Shown here one piece after another: positions 53,331 through 64,000 of a DNA stretch of 64,000 nucleotides (the stretch's first letter is position 1; every line of letters starts with the position of its first letter). The DNA comes from Oscheius tipulae. Its lineage: Eukaryota; Nematoda; Chromadorea; Rhabditida; Rhabditidae. The DNA is taken from assembly GCA_037178975.1 (NCBI GenBank), contig JASJZH010000006.1, positions 6,510,001 to 6,574,000 of the forward strand, written 5' to 3'. The translations under genes and the position numbers were made by a program. Below the pieces are notes generated by a model. The model was given only the letters and a program-made list of their open reading frames with translations. It ran no database searches and had not been told where the DNA came from.

Positions 53331-54633
53331 ATGACCGAGGTGAACAATGAGAATGTGGAGATTAACGATATCATCACAAGCATCAGCAACATTCCCGTCA
53401 TCAACACGATTGAATCGTCTGATGAGGAATCCGATAAGGTATCATAGCACGTAACTTTTCTAATCACGTCTGTTTTCAGGATGCTCCAATATCCAAAAGA
53501 ACTAGAGTAAATGGGCCGGCTCGGCCACGTCTTGCTGGATCAAGGTCTTTCACACACGGAACTTCAACATACGCCATGCGGTTACTCCAGAGAGGACAGG
53601 TGAGAAAACTAATTCATTCCACTCTCTGGAGAGAAAATGCAGCCAGCTTGTTGCAAAAAGTTTTTGCATACAACAAGACAAGATACAAAGAATTCTCTAA
53701 TCACCGTTCAGTTTTGCTCCACCGTTTTTTGTAACCAATTACAGCTTATCTACAACCTGTGCTGTGCTTTTAATTGTAGTTAAAGCAGTCAATAGAAAAC
53801 ATGAAGTGGACAATACTGAACTTCGAGCTTTGTTCGTTGACCATTCGTTTTTCAGACTGAAGGGTCTACACTGCCTGTGGAGCGGCCTTCTCGAGCGACG
53901 AGTTCTTCTCCGACTGGGTAGGTGTATTTTAGAACGTATATTCAGTTTTTATGAGATCGGGGATAAGAACCAGCTCTCCCAGTGACAACCTGGTAGTCAA
54001 GGATGTCTACCGTGAGACTCTTCTTAAAGAGGCAAGACTTGATCTTTTTCTTCTGAAGCAAACTGTTCCAGTGCTACTCCAACCGTGTTCACTACTTAAA
54101 AGGAGGTTGGCTTCGGGAGATCGTAGCAGCACGACGGGCTCGTGCTGTTACTGAACAGGCTGAGCCTGCTCCTTTAACGCCTCATGGTACAAAGCGCAAG
54201 ACTAATAGCGAGTCGGTAAGTTGAAATTCATAATATTTAATTTCTAGTCCCCAAACCATTAAAAGTGATAGGCCACAGATAGGCGGAGACTGTCAGCGAG
54301 GTAATCAATGAGTATCAATAAGCTCCGCCTATCTGTTGACACAGAGTTACTACTAACACTCTCTTTCCCATACTTGGTCGAACATAGCTTTCTCATAAGA
54401 ACTTTTGAAGATTTTTGGTCCATCATTATATTGTCCAGCTTTTGTTTACGCAACTGTTGCCGCAAACGATTTCGATACAAAATTTGATCGGCATTTTCTA
54501 CCTAGACACGTCTACGAAAAAGTTAATAGGAAACGTTATCACGACTTGGTTATCAGTCTACATTTTTCAGTACGACCAATCGAGCTTCTTCTCCCAGGCG
54601 GCTCCCACCGAGTCTGCTACTCCGCAAGCCTAA
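53331..54633 (+). CDS. Disordered nuclear-type protein, possibly LIN37/DREAM-complex related
   Basis: The start MTEVNNENVEINDIITSI follows a TTTGCAG acceptor; another ATG lies 27 bp upstream. Exons chain in phase through an acidic stretch (SSDEESDK), a basic stretch (KRTRVNGPARPRLAGSR), THGTSTYAMRLLQRGQ and NLVVKDVYRGWLREIVAARR. The last exon ends YDQSSFFSQAAPTESATPQA-stop at 54631-54633. Two short blocks, STYAMRLLQRG and YRGWLREI, resemble the two conserved blocks I recall from LIN37 (a TY-hydrophobic motif and an R-W motif before a basic tail). That match is weak and from memory. Otherwise the family is unknown. One acceptor (TTTTTATGAG) is atypical, so exon 4 is tentative. An intron near 54.3 kb contains a hairpin. 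Confidence 0.5.
54275..54336. repeat. Perfect 14 bp inverted repeat (hairpin) in an intron
   Basis: ACAGATAGGCGGAG (54275-54288) and its exact complement CTCCGCCTATCTGT (54323-54336) are separated by 34 bases. It lies in the last intron of the LIN37-like gene. It could be a regulatory hairpin, a remnant of a short inverted-repeat element, or chance; the stem is too short and the loop too long for a typical microRNA precursor. Confidence 0.7.
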
Positions 54634-54983
54634 GGCACTCCATCTGTGGTCTTTCTCTGCTCCGTTACCCGCCTATCTTAGTCCTCTCCTTCAAAAAAAG
54701 TTTGTGTTGCCACGGCTGGCCCGTTTTGACAGTGGATCTCTGTACATTTCTCAGTCTTCACAACCCCTTGTAAAATCAACCTCCGTAGGACCCAGTTTGT
54801 GATTTTCCTATATGTTGTCATATAGTGCTCTGTGTATACCGGTATGGATGCAGATAGATAACTTTCTATATAGATAAATTTTCCTATTATACATTCACTT
54901 GTTCTCTTCTTCAAGGTCTTCTTCCTCTTTTAGTTTTGATAGATTCTCAAAGCTCTCGCAACAGCAATACTTTCAGATCTGTA

Positions 54984-55722
54984 ATGGAGACTCCGTATCT
55001 CATGAAAGACGTTGTAATAAATCCCAAAGATCCGAATCGCCGAGTTCCCAACATTGAATATCCAATTGTTACTCTGGGAAAGGTTAACGTGGAGCTGTTC
55101 CGAGTACACTTACTTCTAGTTAATGTGGGAAATTTTATTCAGATTCCGATGGACGACAAATGGGAGCACAATCTCAGCAATCTGGCCAAGTTGTATGAGA
55201 TGAACCACAAGGACGAGGTTACTATCGACAGGCTGTCTATGGGCTCACAATTCGATATCAAGGCGCTTTATGTTTGTTTTGTTTATAAATTCTGGTTTCA
55301 GATGAAAATGTTCTTCGACGAGCATCTGCACGAAGATGCCGAAGTGCGCTTTATCAAGGAAGGCTCTGGATTCTTCGACGTGCGCAGTGACAAGGTGGTG
55401 TTTTCTAATCATGCTTTTTAATCAAACTTTTTCCAGGACGAATGGATTCGGATTCCTGTGAAAGCAGGAGATTTTCTGTACTTGCCGCCTGGTATTTATC
55501 ATCGTTTCACCGTCGATCACAAGGCAAGGCTATCATTTTTTCATTTTTTTCCTGTTTTTGGCACAGCAATTATCGAGAATAAGGCTGTTTACAGGAACAT
55601 GCCGTTGCGATCCGCTTCTTCAGGGAATGTCCGCGCTGGGAGGCAATCAACCGCTGCGCTAAGGCAGACGACATGGAAATCCGCAAGAAGTACCTGCGTG
55701 AAAGTGGTCTTTCCGCTCACTA
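54984..55722 (+). CDS. ADI1: Acireductone dioxygenase (methionine salvage)
   Basis: The metal-dependent enzyme converts acireductone plus O2 to the keto acid precursor of methionine and formate. The start [20 protein letters not shown] at 54984 follows a CTTTCAG acceptor. Exons encode [40 protein letters not shown], and [20 protein letters not shown] followed by YHRFTVDHK, then [20 protein letters not shown] and ESGLSAH-stop at 55720-55722. The metal ligands are visible: His-x-His-x(3)-Glu in EHLHEDAE and the later His in YHRFTVD. The intron after DHK begins GCAAGG, a GC-AG intron, which is needed to keep phase. Length about 195 residues, near the family norm of about 180. Confidence 0.92.
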
Positions 55723-55880
55723 GCTCGATAAGCTTAGACGAGGACGTTTCGAATTATCCGTTACGCTTCCACATGGGTACCGTTTTGACATTGATGTTAT
55801 GCCATTATCGTTCAAAACAAAATGAAATATTTGTAAACATATTAAAAACTAGCCGCATATCTAACACGTGGAAGGTGGCA

Positions 55881-57254
55881 TTAGACTAGATATTCCTGAA
55901 TCTTCTTGAACATCTTCTTGAACTGTGAGACCTTAGCAAAATCGTCATTTTTCAGACACAAACAAGACGTACCCGATTGTTTGCGAAAAGCTTAGCGACG
56001 GTCATTTCTAACAGATTTCCTACACGACGGAATCGCCTTGTTGCCTGAAAAAACTTCACCATCGTCAGAAAAACAGTAGTTTTCTGACCCCGAGAGGTAG
56101 AACAGCACTATCCATTGTCGGATGAACCTGCATATAAGATACATTAAGCGTGAGGACGTGATGCTTCAGGGTTCCTAATTCAATCATGTTAAGACCTGGA
56201 AAAACTCAATAAAAGGCAGATTTTAGATGGCTGTACCCTCGTTACTCGTGCTCAAAATAGCAATCTCCGGAGGGAATGTATTTGGTCGCAGAGTGATAAA
56301 ACCGCGCATAACTCTTACATCATCTTGATACCATGATGTGCTCCTAAACAAGGGATGTGGCAACGCTAATTAGGTTTTAGTGAGGGACTCACGTGAGATT
56401 AAGGGACGGGGGGCCGAACATAGGGACGTTGGCTGGAGAAATGTCGAGTATCTCTTCATATTCTTTAGCATAATGGTCAGTAGGGAAACGAAGACCCTTA
56501 GCAGCCTGAAAAGTGTTGTTTTTCTCAAAAATTGATACTATGCCTGTGAATGCCATCTTCCTAAGAAGAACTGAAGAGGCTCCAATGTGGGTGGAAGAGG
56601 AATGTCGGGAAGTACTGGAATTGTACTTTGTAAGAACTAGACTAAAGAGATTACCGTAGTTGGGATCAAGAGCGCACATTTTGCAGGAAAGAGCACAATT
56701 AACATCAAAAAAGTTTGTCTGGGTCAGAACAGCATGACACTTGTCTTCCATAGCCCATCGGTCGCAGCTTTTGTAAATGTCGCGACATTTCCCTGAAACA
56801 AGAACTGGTATACATCTTCTATTATTTCTTTTTGTCTATCGGGAGAGCGAAAATGCTCGTTCCAGAATATGTAACATGGGAAAAGATGGCGTTATCAGAC
56901 TGCAACTAACGGACAAAAAGCTGTTAAGACGAGAAAGAAGCTGACAGATCCGGTAAGTGATGATAGATCGCTACCAGGATGAGATACACTACTCACTGTG
57001 ACAATATCTGCCCATCCAGCCCTGGGAACAGACACATGCCAGCTTGCCAGGAAAGCACTTTCCTCCATTAAGACAGGGATTAGTCTTGCATGTGTCCTCA
57101 GTGAATCGCTTGTAGACAATTTGGGCAATTTTTGAACTACCTGAAAATAGGAAGTGCCTATGAGATACATCGGGATAGACAGGAAGAAGAAAATAATTGA
57201 CTCACCGGTATCAACTAAAGCGATGAAGAGGACAATGAATGCGGCTAGCCGCAT
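55881..57254 (-). CDS. Secreted EGF-ShKT-nitrobindin-like protein
   Basis: The start at 57254 gives the signal peptide [17 protein letters not shown]. Next comes an EGF-like module: [20 protein letters not shown] then [13 protein letters not shown] ShKT-like module follows: [18 protein letters not shown], then [12 protein letters not shown]. The C-terminal half contains [51 protein letters not shown] and [20 protein letters not shown], ending [13 protein letters not shown] at 55881. That half resembles the nitrobindin/THAP4 heme-binding beta-barrel (DUF1794) in motif order. Whether the heme ligand is present was not verified. Secreted proteins with ShKT domains are common in nematodes; the EGF-ShKT-nitrobindin order is notable. 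The modules are read across several short introns in phase. Confidence 0.8.
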
Positions 57255-57577
57255 GGCTGGGTCAGCAAGCGAATAGCCACAGTGGAACCGGCCTGGAGGG
57301 GAGTGTTTCATCTGCTGCAGTTCTGGGCACTATCCCCTTTAGTCCAGCTTCACGAACGATTAGCTTCTTCAGTGATATACAGCGCATCAGATCTCGGTTT
57401 CACATTGTTTCCTCGACGCTCACTTGCTTCCGTTTCCTTTCAGTGTGAGGGTTTTCCAAAAAAAAAGATTCCCACTTATCCTCGAATTATCGCGCATTTG
57501 AACCGACCCATGTTCTAGAAGACGCTTTCTTCTGATTTGATGAGGTCGAGACTATGTACACAAGAGAAATAGTTTCA

Positions 57578-58798
57578 TTAAACATCGACAACTTCATGAT
57601 GTTCGGGTATCCCTTCCATAACATAAGCGAGTCGAAGTCCAGGCAGTGATTCCGTGTCAAGCGATCGAAGCCGCTCCGCCTGAAAAATCAGTTTTTCAGA
57701 GTCGACAGCAAGGCAGCAAGCAGTTCACGATGTAAAGCCACTTTTGTCTTGTATACTAACTTACTCGAAAAACTGCCAACGTTATTCCCGAGCTGAAATG
57801 TGCTTAGGGGATAAAGTGTGACTTAATGGCTATTAGCTTACATCTTCTGAAGCCTTGCGCAGCTTGACAATAGGCACGACGAAGGAATGACGTCTGCTTT
57901 CGATAGTATCCAGAGAGTCACCGTCACCGTAGTCGAAGTGATTCTGGAACAACCATAGTCGAAACTGGTAAATCTTGGTTAGTGCTGATCTACCTTCTAA
58001 AATATTTACACGGAAAACACCGCTTACCCGATATCCGATTCCTTTTTTGCTCGCTGCCGAACTCGAGCTCTTCCTCTCTGTGATTAGATCCTGATAGAAT
58101 AGGGCATCGACGAAAACGAATATCCTAAACATTACACGTGTTTTCTCGTTTATAGGAACAGATTACCACCAGCATTGCACCAAAATAGCAAAAACGGCGA
58201 TGACAGAAAGAACGATTGCAGAGGGAAGCAGAAAATGTGTTTGTTCTCTTTTTTCAGCATTGAAGACCCGCTTGAATAGATGATATCCAAAGTATACAGT
58301 GAGTTCGAGGATGGTCCACTGAAACATGCGTATATAATGAAAAGGTTAAAGGGTCACCTGCCAAATGATGTGAACTAGGTATAACTTCTTTTTGTTATAA
58401 TGCCATGCTGATAGCGTTACTCCTGTAATTTCAGACTATGCACTTCAGGAAAGACAATTGCCTATGACTGGTAGAGATATTGTAATGAAGGCAAGGAAGA
58501 TGATTCCAACCAATTTTCCTTGTCCTTCAAGTTCATTTGTGTAGAAAAGTTTGCCGTCTGTGACGTAAAGATCAAGAGCCACCAAAGTGAATAAAGCTGA
58601 AAAGAGTTGATTTCAAAACATCTTGGTTACCTATAAGTACTAGTTCTGTGACACATATAAGTGGAATAGCATCTCGCAGAGACACACATCCTAGGCAACA
58701 ACGATGCCGAGAACAGGGAGCAAAGAGAAAGACCTGAAAAGCCATTTATGCTTGTGCAAAGAACCTTAGAACACAACCTTCCTCGACAATGGATGCAT
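57578..58798 (-). CDS. Four-transmembrane protein, unknown family
   Basis: The start MHPLSRK at 58798 splices to VFLFAPCSRHRCCLGCVSLR, a Cys-rich N-terminus. Four hydrophobic segments follow: IPLICVTELVLIALFTLVAL, LVGIIFLAFITISLPVIGVT, VHIIWQWTILELTVYFGYHL and PSAIVLSVIAVFAILVQCWW. A region with ERKSSSSAASKKGIGYR and a cytoplasmic tail (LDTESLPGLRLAYVMEGIPE) end at a stop at 57578. Exons joined in phase across several short introns, one only tentatively (near 58.0 kb). The LAPTM-like four-TM plan is only a topological comparison. Confidence 0.68.
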
Positions 58799-59024
58799 GG
58801 TGCAAAAGACAGGAAGAAAGGACGCAAGAGGAAGTGTAATTACGCGAGTTTTAATTGAAAGTCTTAATTGAGTATGTCCACTGCAGACTTATCTCCTTTT
58901 AGCTGAGTTTGTAAATACCACCTACTGTTTTGCGCTTTTTCTTTTGGCATAGTACGAGAACAGTTTCATTGTTTAAATTTCTCACGGTTTGAGAGTTGTC
59001 AGAAAACTATATGTTCTTTTGAGT

Positions 59025-59455
59025 TTATCTCACACCTTTCCCAAAGACAACACCGATCCACGTATTGTCTGCCAAGCAGAGGTCACTGACATCTGGCTCT
59101 CGGTGGCCCTCTGCTCCGGAAGCAGCTGCAAATGTCAATTTATTAATACGAACGGCAGTAATGACGTACGCAGTTTTCGACGTGAGGAAGACGTATCGAA
59201 ACTGAAGATGATCTTCTAAAAACGGTCTTAATGAACTCAACATGTTCGAAAGTTTACCTGCTTCTGTGAGATCTTCCTGATATGGATCCAGAACGATATG
59301 GTATGGAAATGGAACTTCTTGCGGACGAAGCACATAATGAGGATCTTCCACTGAAACAAAATCAATATCAAAAAGTATCTTACCTGTAAATACTTCCTCC
59401 ACAGATACTATTTCTACCAGAATGGAGCCTACTACTGTCCGGAAAAAGCATTGGA
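59025..59455 (-). CDS. 3' exons of a gene of unknown identity
   Basis: Three exons join in phase: IQCFFRTVVGSILVEIVSVE (from about 59455 after a GCTTTCAG acceptor), then EDPHYVLRPQEVPFPYHIVL, then SGAEGHREPDVSDLCLADNT, ending GKGVR-stop at 59025-59027. The start is upstream and not found; a signal-peptide-like frame at about 60661 (MPIVSLLTFTLLLLLFTPTA) might belong, but no linking exons were seen. The next gene downstream on the same strand starts 230 bp away? It ends at 57578 and begins at 58798, so the two are tandem. Confidence 0.4.
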
Positions 59456-62400
59456 TCTGAAAGCATGCGTATTTTTCTATGCTGCTCTCCAAAGCAGTGC
59501 CGCTAGATTCAGTGTGATTAATGTTCTTGATCTAGACGACCACTCCCAAACAAGTATTGCGGATAAGTGTGCATTAAGAAAAGAAGCATACGGGGATGAA
59601 AGCTGCGAGGCGATATCATTGTTGACGGCGCTTACTCACGCTGTCCAATGTCGTTGAAGCTAGAACACTGTCATGTCGTGGAATTGCTTAAGACAAGACT
59701 GATTGATATCAAGAAAATAAGAAGCAGTTAACAACTAACAAGATGAACTATGGGGCATGTAGTGGACAAAGAGTAGAAGAAATATTTTGGATCAAGGGCT
59801 ACAACCGCTTTGGGAGTTATTAACGCGAAGAGAGACACAGATTTTGGAAGAAGAAGCAAAAAATTTATATTTTCAATGGCAACTGACACGAATATTGTTA
59901 AATGTACTAAAAACAATCTGGTTATGAATCGGGATCGTGCGAATAAGGCTCCAGAAAAAAACTTGATTATAAAAAGCTCGGATGCTCTTGTGGCAACAAT
60001 GTTTAGCTCTGAGCTTTGGAGTATTCAGTCCTTCCGACATTTGGTCTTTGACGTGATCTCACTCACTCTCTAAAAGAGCTGTCAGTCAGGACGAATTAAC
60101 AAGCAATTAAAGTATCTGTCAATGCGGCAAGGACAACATGATAACAGAGGCAAATGAAGGAAAGGCTCGCTCAATTAAAAGTAAAAAGCTATTAGAACTG
60201 CGAAGATGTCTGTCTGTGTAGTTACTCATTTCTCTTTATGTCAACATTAGGGGATAGTACAAACATTTTTACGGAATTTGCCCAGACCAACAATGTATCG
60301 ACTGCAGAATAAACAACTTTAGAAAGAGTAGAAGAAAAACAACGAGAGTATTAAATCGTTTCGGTAGGGGTTTAAAATCTTGTTTAACGGATGATGTGGG
60401 GTAATATGGTAAAAAGCAGGTGCTTTCACATGTTTCTAATGTAGAATTTATAGCAAACTACAGCTTGAACAAAGCTAGGTACTGAACATGCAGCAAACAG
60501 CAACAACCAGTGCTCAGGAGTATTCATACGAAAAAACATCCTTATCCAGTATTAATCAACTCGTCTCTGAGTGACAGTGTGCCCATTTCCCAACAAAAGC
60601 AAAGAAACTTGCCGTTGGCGTGAAAAGTAGCAGCAAAAGAGTGAATGTGAGCAGCGAGACGATCGGCATCTCTTTTCTGCAAATGGCATCGTAAAAGTTA
60701 ATATGACGATACTGCTGTTACATGTAGTAATCTTGGAGCAACGATATTCAAAAAATCCAGCTGACAAATCCCGTTCATTAAAAATATACGTTACCTGAGG
60801 ATCCATAGCCGGAGGTAGAGTTGTTTTTGAGAAATATGTGTAAGAAACCTATAAACAGAAGACGACTACTCGGCTCGCTTAAAAATAGAGATGGCTTTTG
60901 AGATGAGAGTGGTCAAGAAGGACAAGAAAATTTCATAAGGGTATAGAGATCAAGGGTGTTTTGACTGCCGGAAAGCGGCTGCTCCGCAAAAATTCTCTAA
61001 TTAATCAACTTCCAGTTCATTGCATTCCTGAAAGATTGATGGAACAATATTCCACGTCGCGAGATCAGCGGTTGGGTACCTTTGTTATAAAATTTTGTTT
61101 TTGCGCAGATCATAAAACAAAAGTATCCCTAAACCACATAGTTTCTACTCTACCTGAGCCTAGGGGTATAAGAATCTCAGTAGTAGCCTTTGGCACTCCT
61201 ATGAACCGAGTACAAGTACAGTTCAAAAGACCTAATGTCCACGGAAATGCCATATAATCGAATCTTTAGCCTCAAAACAAAAAGAGAAAACCAGTGCCAA
61301 AACAAGAAAATGATATCATTCTTCTTTCAAGACTTCCTACGATATAATGTCTTCCATTATATACTGAAATAATAGCGAAATGCCACACTTCTCAGAACTA
61401 CTCGTCAGGAGTAATGTGGAAACAACATGCGAGGAGTGAATTCATCGGCCTAAATGTACTCGAGAAGAACAGTGGGCTGTTTTTTTTCGTAGCGCGCTTA
61501 ATTTCCTGCGTTCCGAAATGAGATTGTTGAAAAAAATTGGTAGCAAAAAAGTTAAAACGCTCGGGGCAATTCTTCATTACTGCTCCTAGTTATACGGAAA
61601 AAGATAATTGTAAACAGGGCAATTGTTTCGAGTGGTCTCACTTGTTTTTCTACAACTCTCCGGCTTCCAAAAGCGAGAAATACTCCATCATTTCAATATA
61701 ATCTCGGACTTATCCTTTGCTCGATGACATTCTTCAGAAAGGTCCCTCCGGTTCCACCTTGTTCACTCGAATCCCGATGTCCCCTCTTGATATTGCGCAG
61801 TTGTGCTGTTGTTAAAAACTTCTGCTTCCGTGTTAGTCTAATTGACTTATAACATGACTTCCTGTGATCAATTGTCTTCCGGGCTTAACTTCAACTCTTC
61901 AGTATGCTACCTCGTTCATTATTTCCCAGAGCAAGCAAATATGATACTCGTTAGGGAACGGGGAAGGACACTACTTTTTGCCGTATCACCTTTGCCGCCT
62001 CCACGGAATATTTTGGCTAGGAGAGAGGTGTTTGTAAAGACTTTTGATCACTTATTGAGAATAGACGTCGGGAAATGTGAAACCGACGGCGTCGTTTCCT
62101 GCTTTGCAAGGCTGTTCTAGCCCTCACTACGCCAAGTCCACACACACGTCTCGCTTTTTTGGCTCAGTGACTCTGCATTTTATGCTACGCACTACTTAGC
62201 TATTGATCTTCTAATTGCATCTATCTACGGCCTTTTGGAACTGCATTAAGAATAATGAGTTTTTTGGTGGCTTAGAGTTTTTCTGTTAAGAAGTACTCTC
62301 TCCTTCACTTTGACGCACTTTATTTTTGAATGGGCCTCATTTGGGATCAAGTCAAAAATCAGAGAGAGGCCAGAATCAGCCATTTTTCTAGAACTTTTGG

Positions 62401-64000
62401 CTTTTGGATTAGACTTGCCGCCCATTTGTCCAGTCACTCACTTGACCCTTAAATATGCTAGCGTAAAGTTTCGCTTCAATAGTTCTACTCCCATGCTGTT
62501 TTCTTCATTTCGATAATATTTTGACAAAGAAAATTCATGAAAAGCCGAATACCTAACCAAAAACGTCTTTCTCTCCTGTTCTGTGGACCTCTGACCAACT
62601 GGAAAAAGCATTGCTGCGCGGGGAAAACCCAAAAAAGAGCGGGAGATCTCTTATTGTCACCGAAGATTAACTAGGCTAATACATGAAGCAATTTGTAGAG
62701 CTGCTCTTTCATTTCTCTTAGATCAAATAGTTTTTCTCTCATTATCTCGGCAATATCAGGAAACAAGTGGTGGCTCTTTCCTCGCCATACTAATGAATCT
62801 CACTCACCCACACCAGATGTCATTAATTTTTGTATATCTCGGCTTGTCGTTTGGCACTATTGATTACCCTCCCACCAGAAACAAATGCCCTCTTATCTGA
62901 CGCTACCGTTGATGTCCATCATTCTCTCACTGCCTCTCTTTTGCAATCTGAAATTGACGTTCTGGAATTGACACGGATTGGGAGGGAGAAGAATTAGCCA
63001 CTAGGCTATTGCTCCTGCTGCAGTGTGTCTTCTTGATTCGTGAGAGGTGGCCGGCAGGCCCTTCTCTCTTTCTCTCCGCGGATCACTGGCGCTTTCGTAA
63101 TTGCCGTGATCGATGATGGAATTAGTAATAACTCTCCTCCTTTAAAATGCCCTTTTGCAGAACGCCTTTGTTTTTCCTCATTTTCTCTCATTTTCCGGCA
63201 AACTTTGTCTTCTAAAGAACACTTCCTCTATCGGAGCAAACCCTGTTCTTTCCCGTTACCTATTCACCAGTGCAAGCGCCTTTGTCATTTCTAACTTCCG
63301 GCCAGTTCCTAGTTTTATTGCCCATTTCCCGTCACCCCGTTGAATCTCTCACATCGGTAAGCTTGTAACCGTTTTCTCCGAAAGAAATTTGTTTGCTTCC
63401 ATCTCGCTCATGATTATGCGCTCATCCATAAAAGCCCTCCTCAAATGCTCATAATGATATAGCTGATTTTTTGCCGCCCCGACTCCTTCTCTCTCTGCGC
63501 CAACCACTAAATGTTCACTGCTACGTAAAATATGTCTACTATATGATCCCACGCAGTGCGGAATTAGCCATATGTGTCGGTGACTTTGCACGTTATACTC
63601 TTTGCACTGGAGCACTTCCAGGCTTCTTGAGAGCAGTCAAGCTTAATGCTTTGTTTCTCACCTCATCCTTGAAAGTTCAAAAGGTGCAGGCCACCCAGAT
63701 TTTCTCCCTACGTCAAAGTGCACCTTTCTCTCTCTCTCCAGAGAATGTTGTGAAGAAGAGGCAATGTCAACAATATGATGTATAAGCCTTTGTCAAATTC
63801 GGAGGTCCATGATTTCGTAGCTGGACAAACACTCTTTCCTCTAGTCTGTGGTCGTGCTGGTCTTGAGAAATTGGTTAATTGGTTAAAGGACATCGATCGG
63901 TTAATTGGCACGCTTCATTTTGCCAAATCTTGTGTTCTCTAACTCTCCTCGTTCTCCACTTGGATCCATTTACGATACAAACTGTCAGAAGCTTTTTTTT
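59456..64000. other. Gene-poor right end of the window
   Basis: About 4.5 kb with only short, domain-free open frames. The signal-peptide-like frame near 60661 on the minus strand may be a first exon of a gene. From about 62.7 to 63.9 kb the + strand is strongly pyrimidine-rich (many CTCTCT and TTTCTC runs), which looks like noncoding or intronic sequence of a gene beyond the window. No RNA gene or transposon was recognised. Confidence 0.35.

Noticed and set aside
60540-60806. Signal-peptide-like frame MPIVSLLTFTLLLLLFTPTA on the minus strand
   Set aside because: No linked downstream exon could be found and a competing frame through the same bases is also open; not enough to call a gene.

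Overview
The window is animal nuclear DNA, and the gene content points to a nematode. It carries three FMRFamide-like neuropeptide precursors (flp-2, flp-3 and flp-28 type), a warthog hedgehog-related protein with a Hint domain, an astacin (NAS) protease with EGF and CUB-like modules, and a secreted protein with a ShKT domain. Introns are mostly short (about 38-60 bp), with GT donors and TTTTCAG acceptors. The species cannot be named from sequence alone; the flp set and intron style suggest a rhabditine (clade V) worm. No bacterial operons, rRNA, convincing tRNA or CRISPR were seen. Gene models were spliced by eye; exon ends are exact where phase could be followed and approximate elsewhere.

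Layout. 1-703: 3' end of an unidentified + strand gene. 2374-5216 (+): warthog protein. 6783-7263 (+): small secreted, possibly peptide-precursor gene. 7562-7823 (-): tiny two-exon gene. 10094-12150 (-): CCDC6-like coiled-coil protein. 15136-28186 (+): fused NADH-dependent glutamate synthase of about 30 exons. Its 4.1 kb intron (about 16590-20696) holds three flp genes on the opposite strand and a 730 bp foldback element. 28355-29643 (-): cysteine-rich, probably membrane-anchored protein. 29.6-34.7 kb: mostly empty, with one weak orphan gene near 33 kb. 34765-36067 (-): two tandem paralogous small single-pass membrane proteins. 36935-41372 (-): V-ATPase subunit A, with a complete four-TM gene on the + strand inside its last large intron. 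42324-45914 (-): modular MAM-like/mucin-like extracellular protein. 47593-49730 (-): astacin protease. 50352-52059 (+): ATG13. 53331-54633 (+): nuclear-type protein with faint LIN37 similarity. 54984-55722 (+): acireductone dioxygenase. 55881-57254 (-): secreted EGF-ShKT-nitrobindin-like protein. 57578-58798 (-): four-TM protein. 59025-59455 (-): 3' exons of another gene. 59.5-64 kb: no supportable gene.

The genes do not form one pathway. The recurrent theme is genes inside introns of housekeeping genes on the opposite strand: the flp trio in glutamate synthase and the four-TM gene in the V-ATPase. From memory, C. elegans has glutamate synthase (W07E11.1) beside flp-2, flp-3 and flp-28 on the same cosmid, so this nest looks like old conserved microsynteny. 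A second theme is secreted or cuticle-facing proteins (warthog, MAM-like, astacin, EGF-ShKT).
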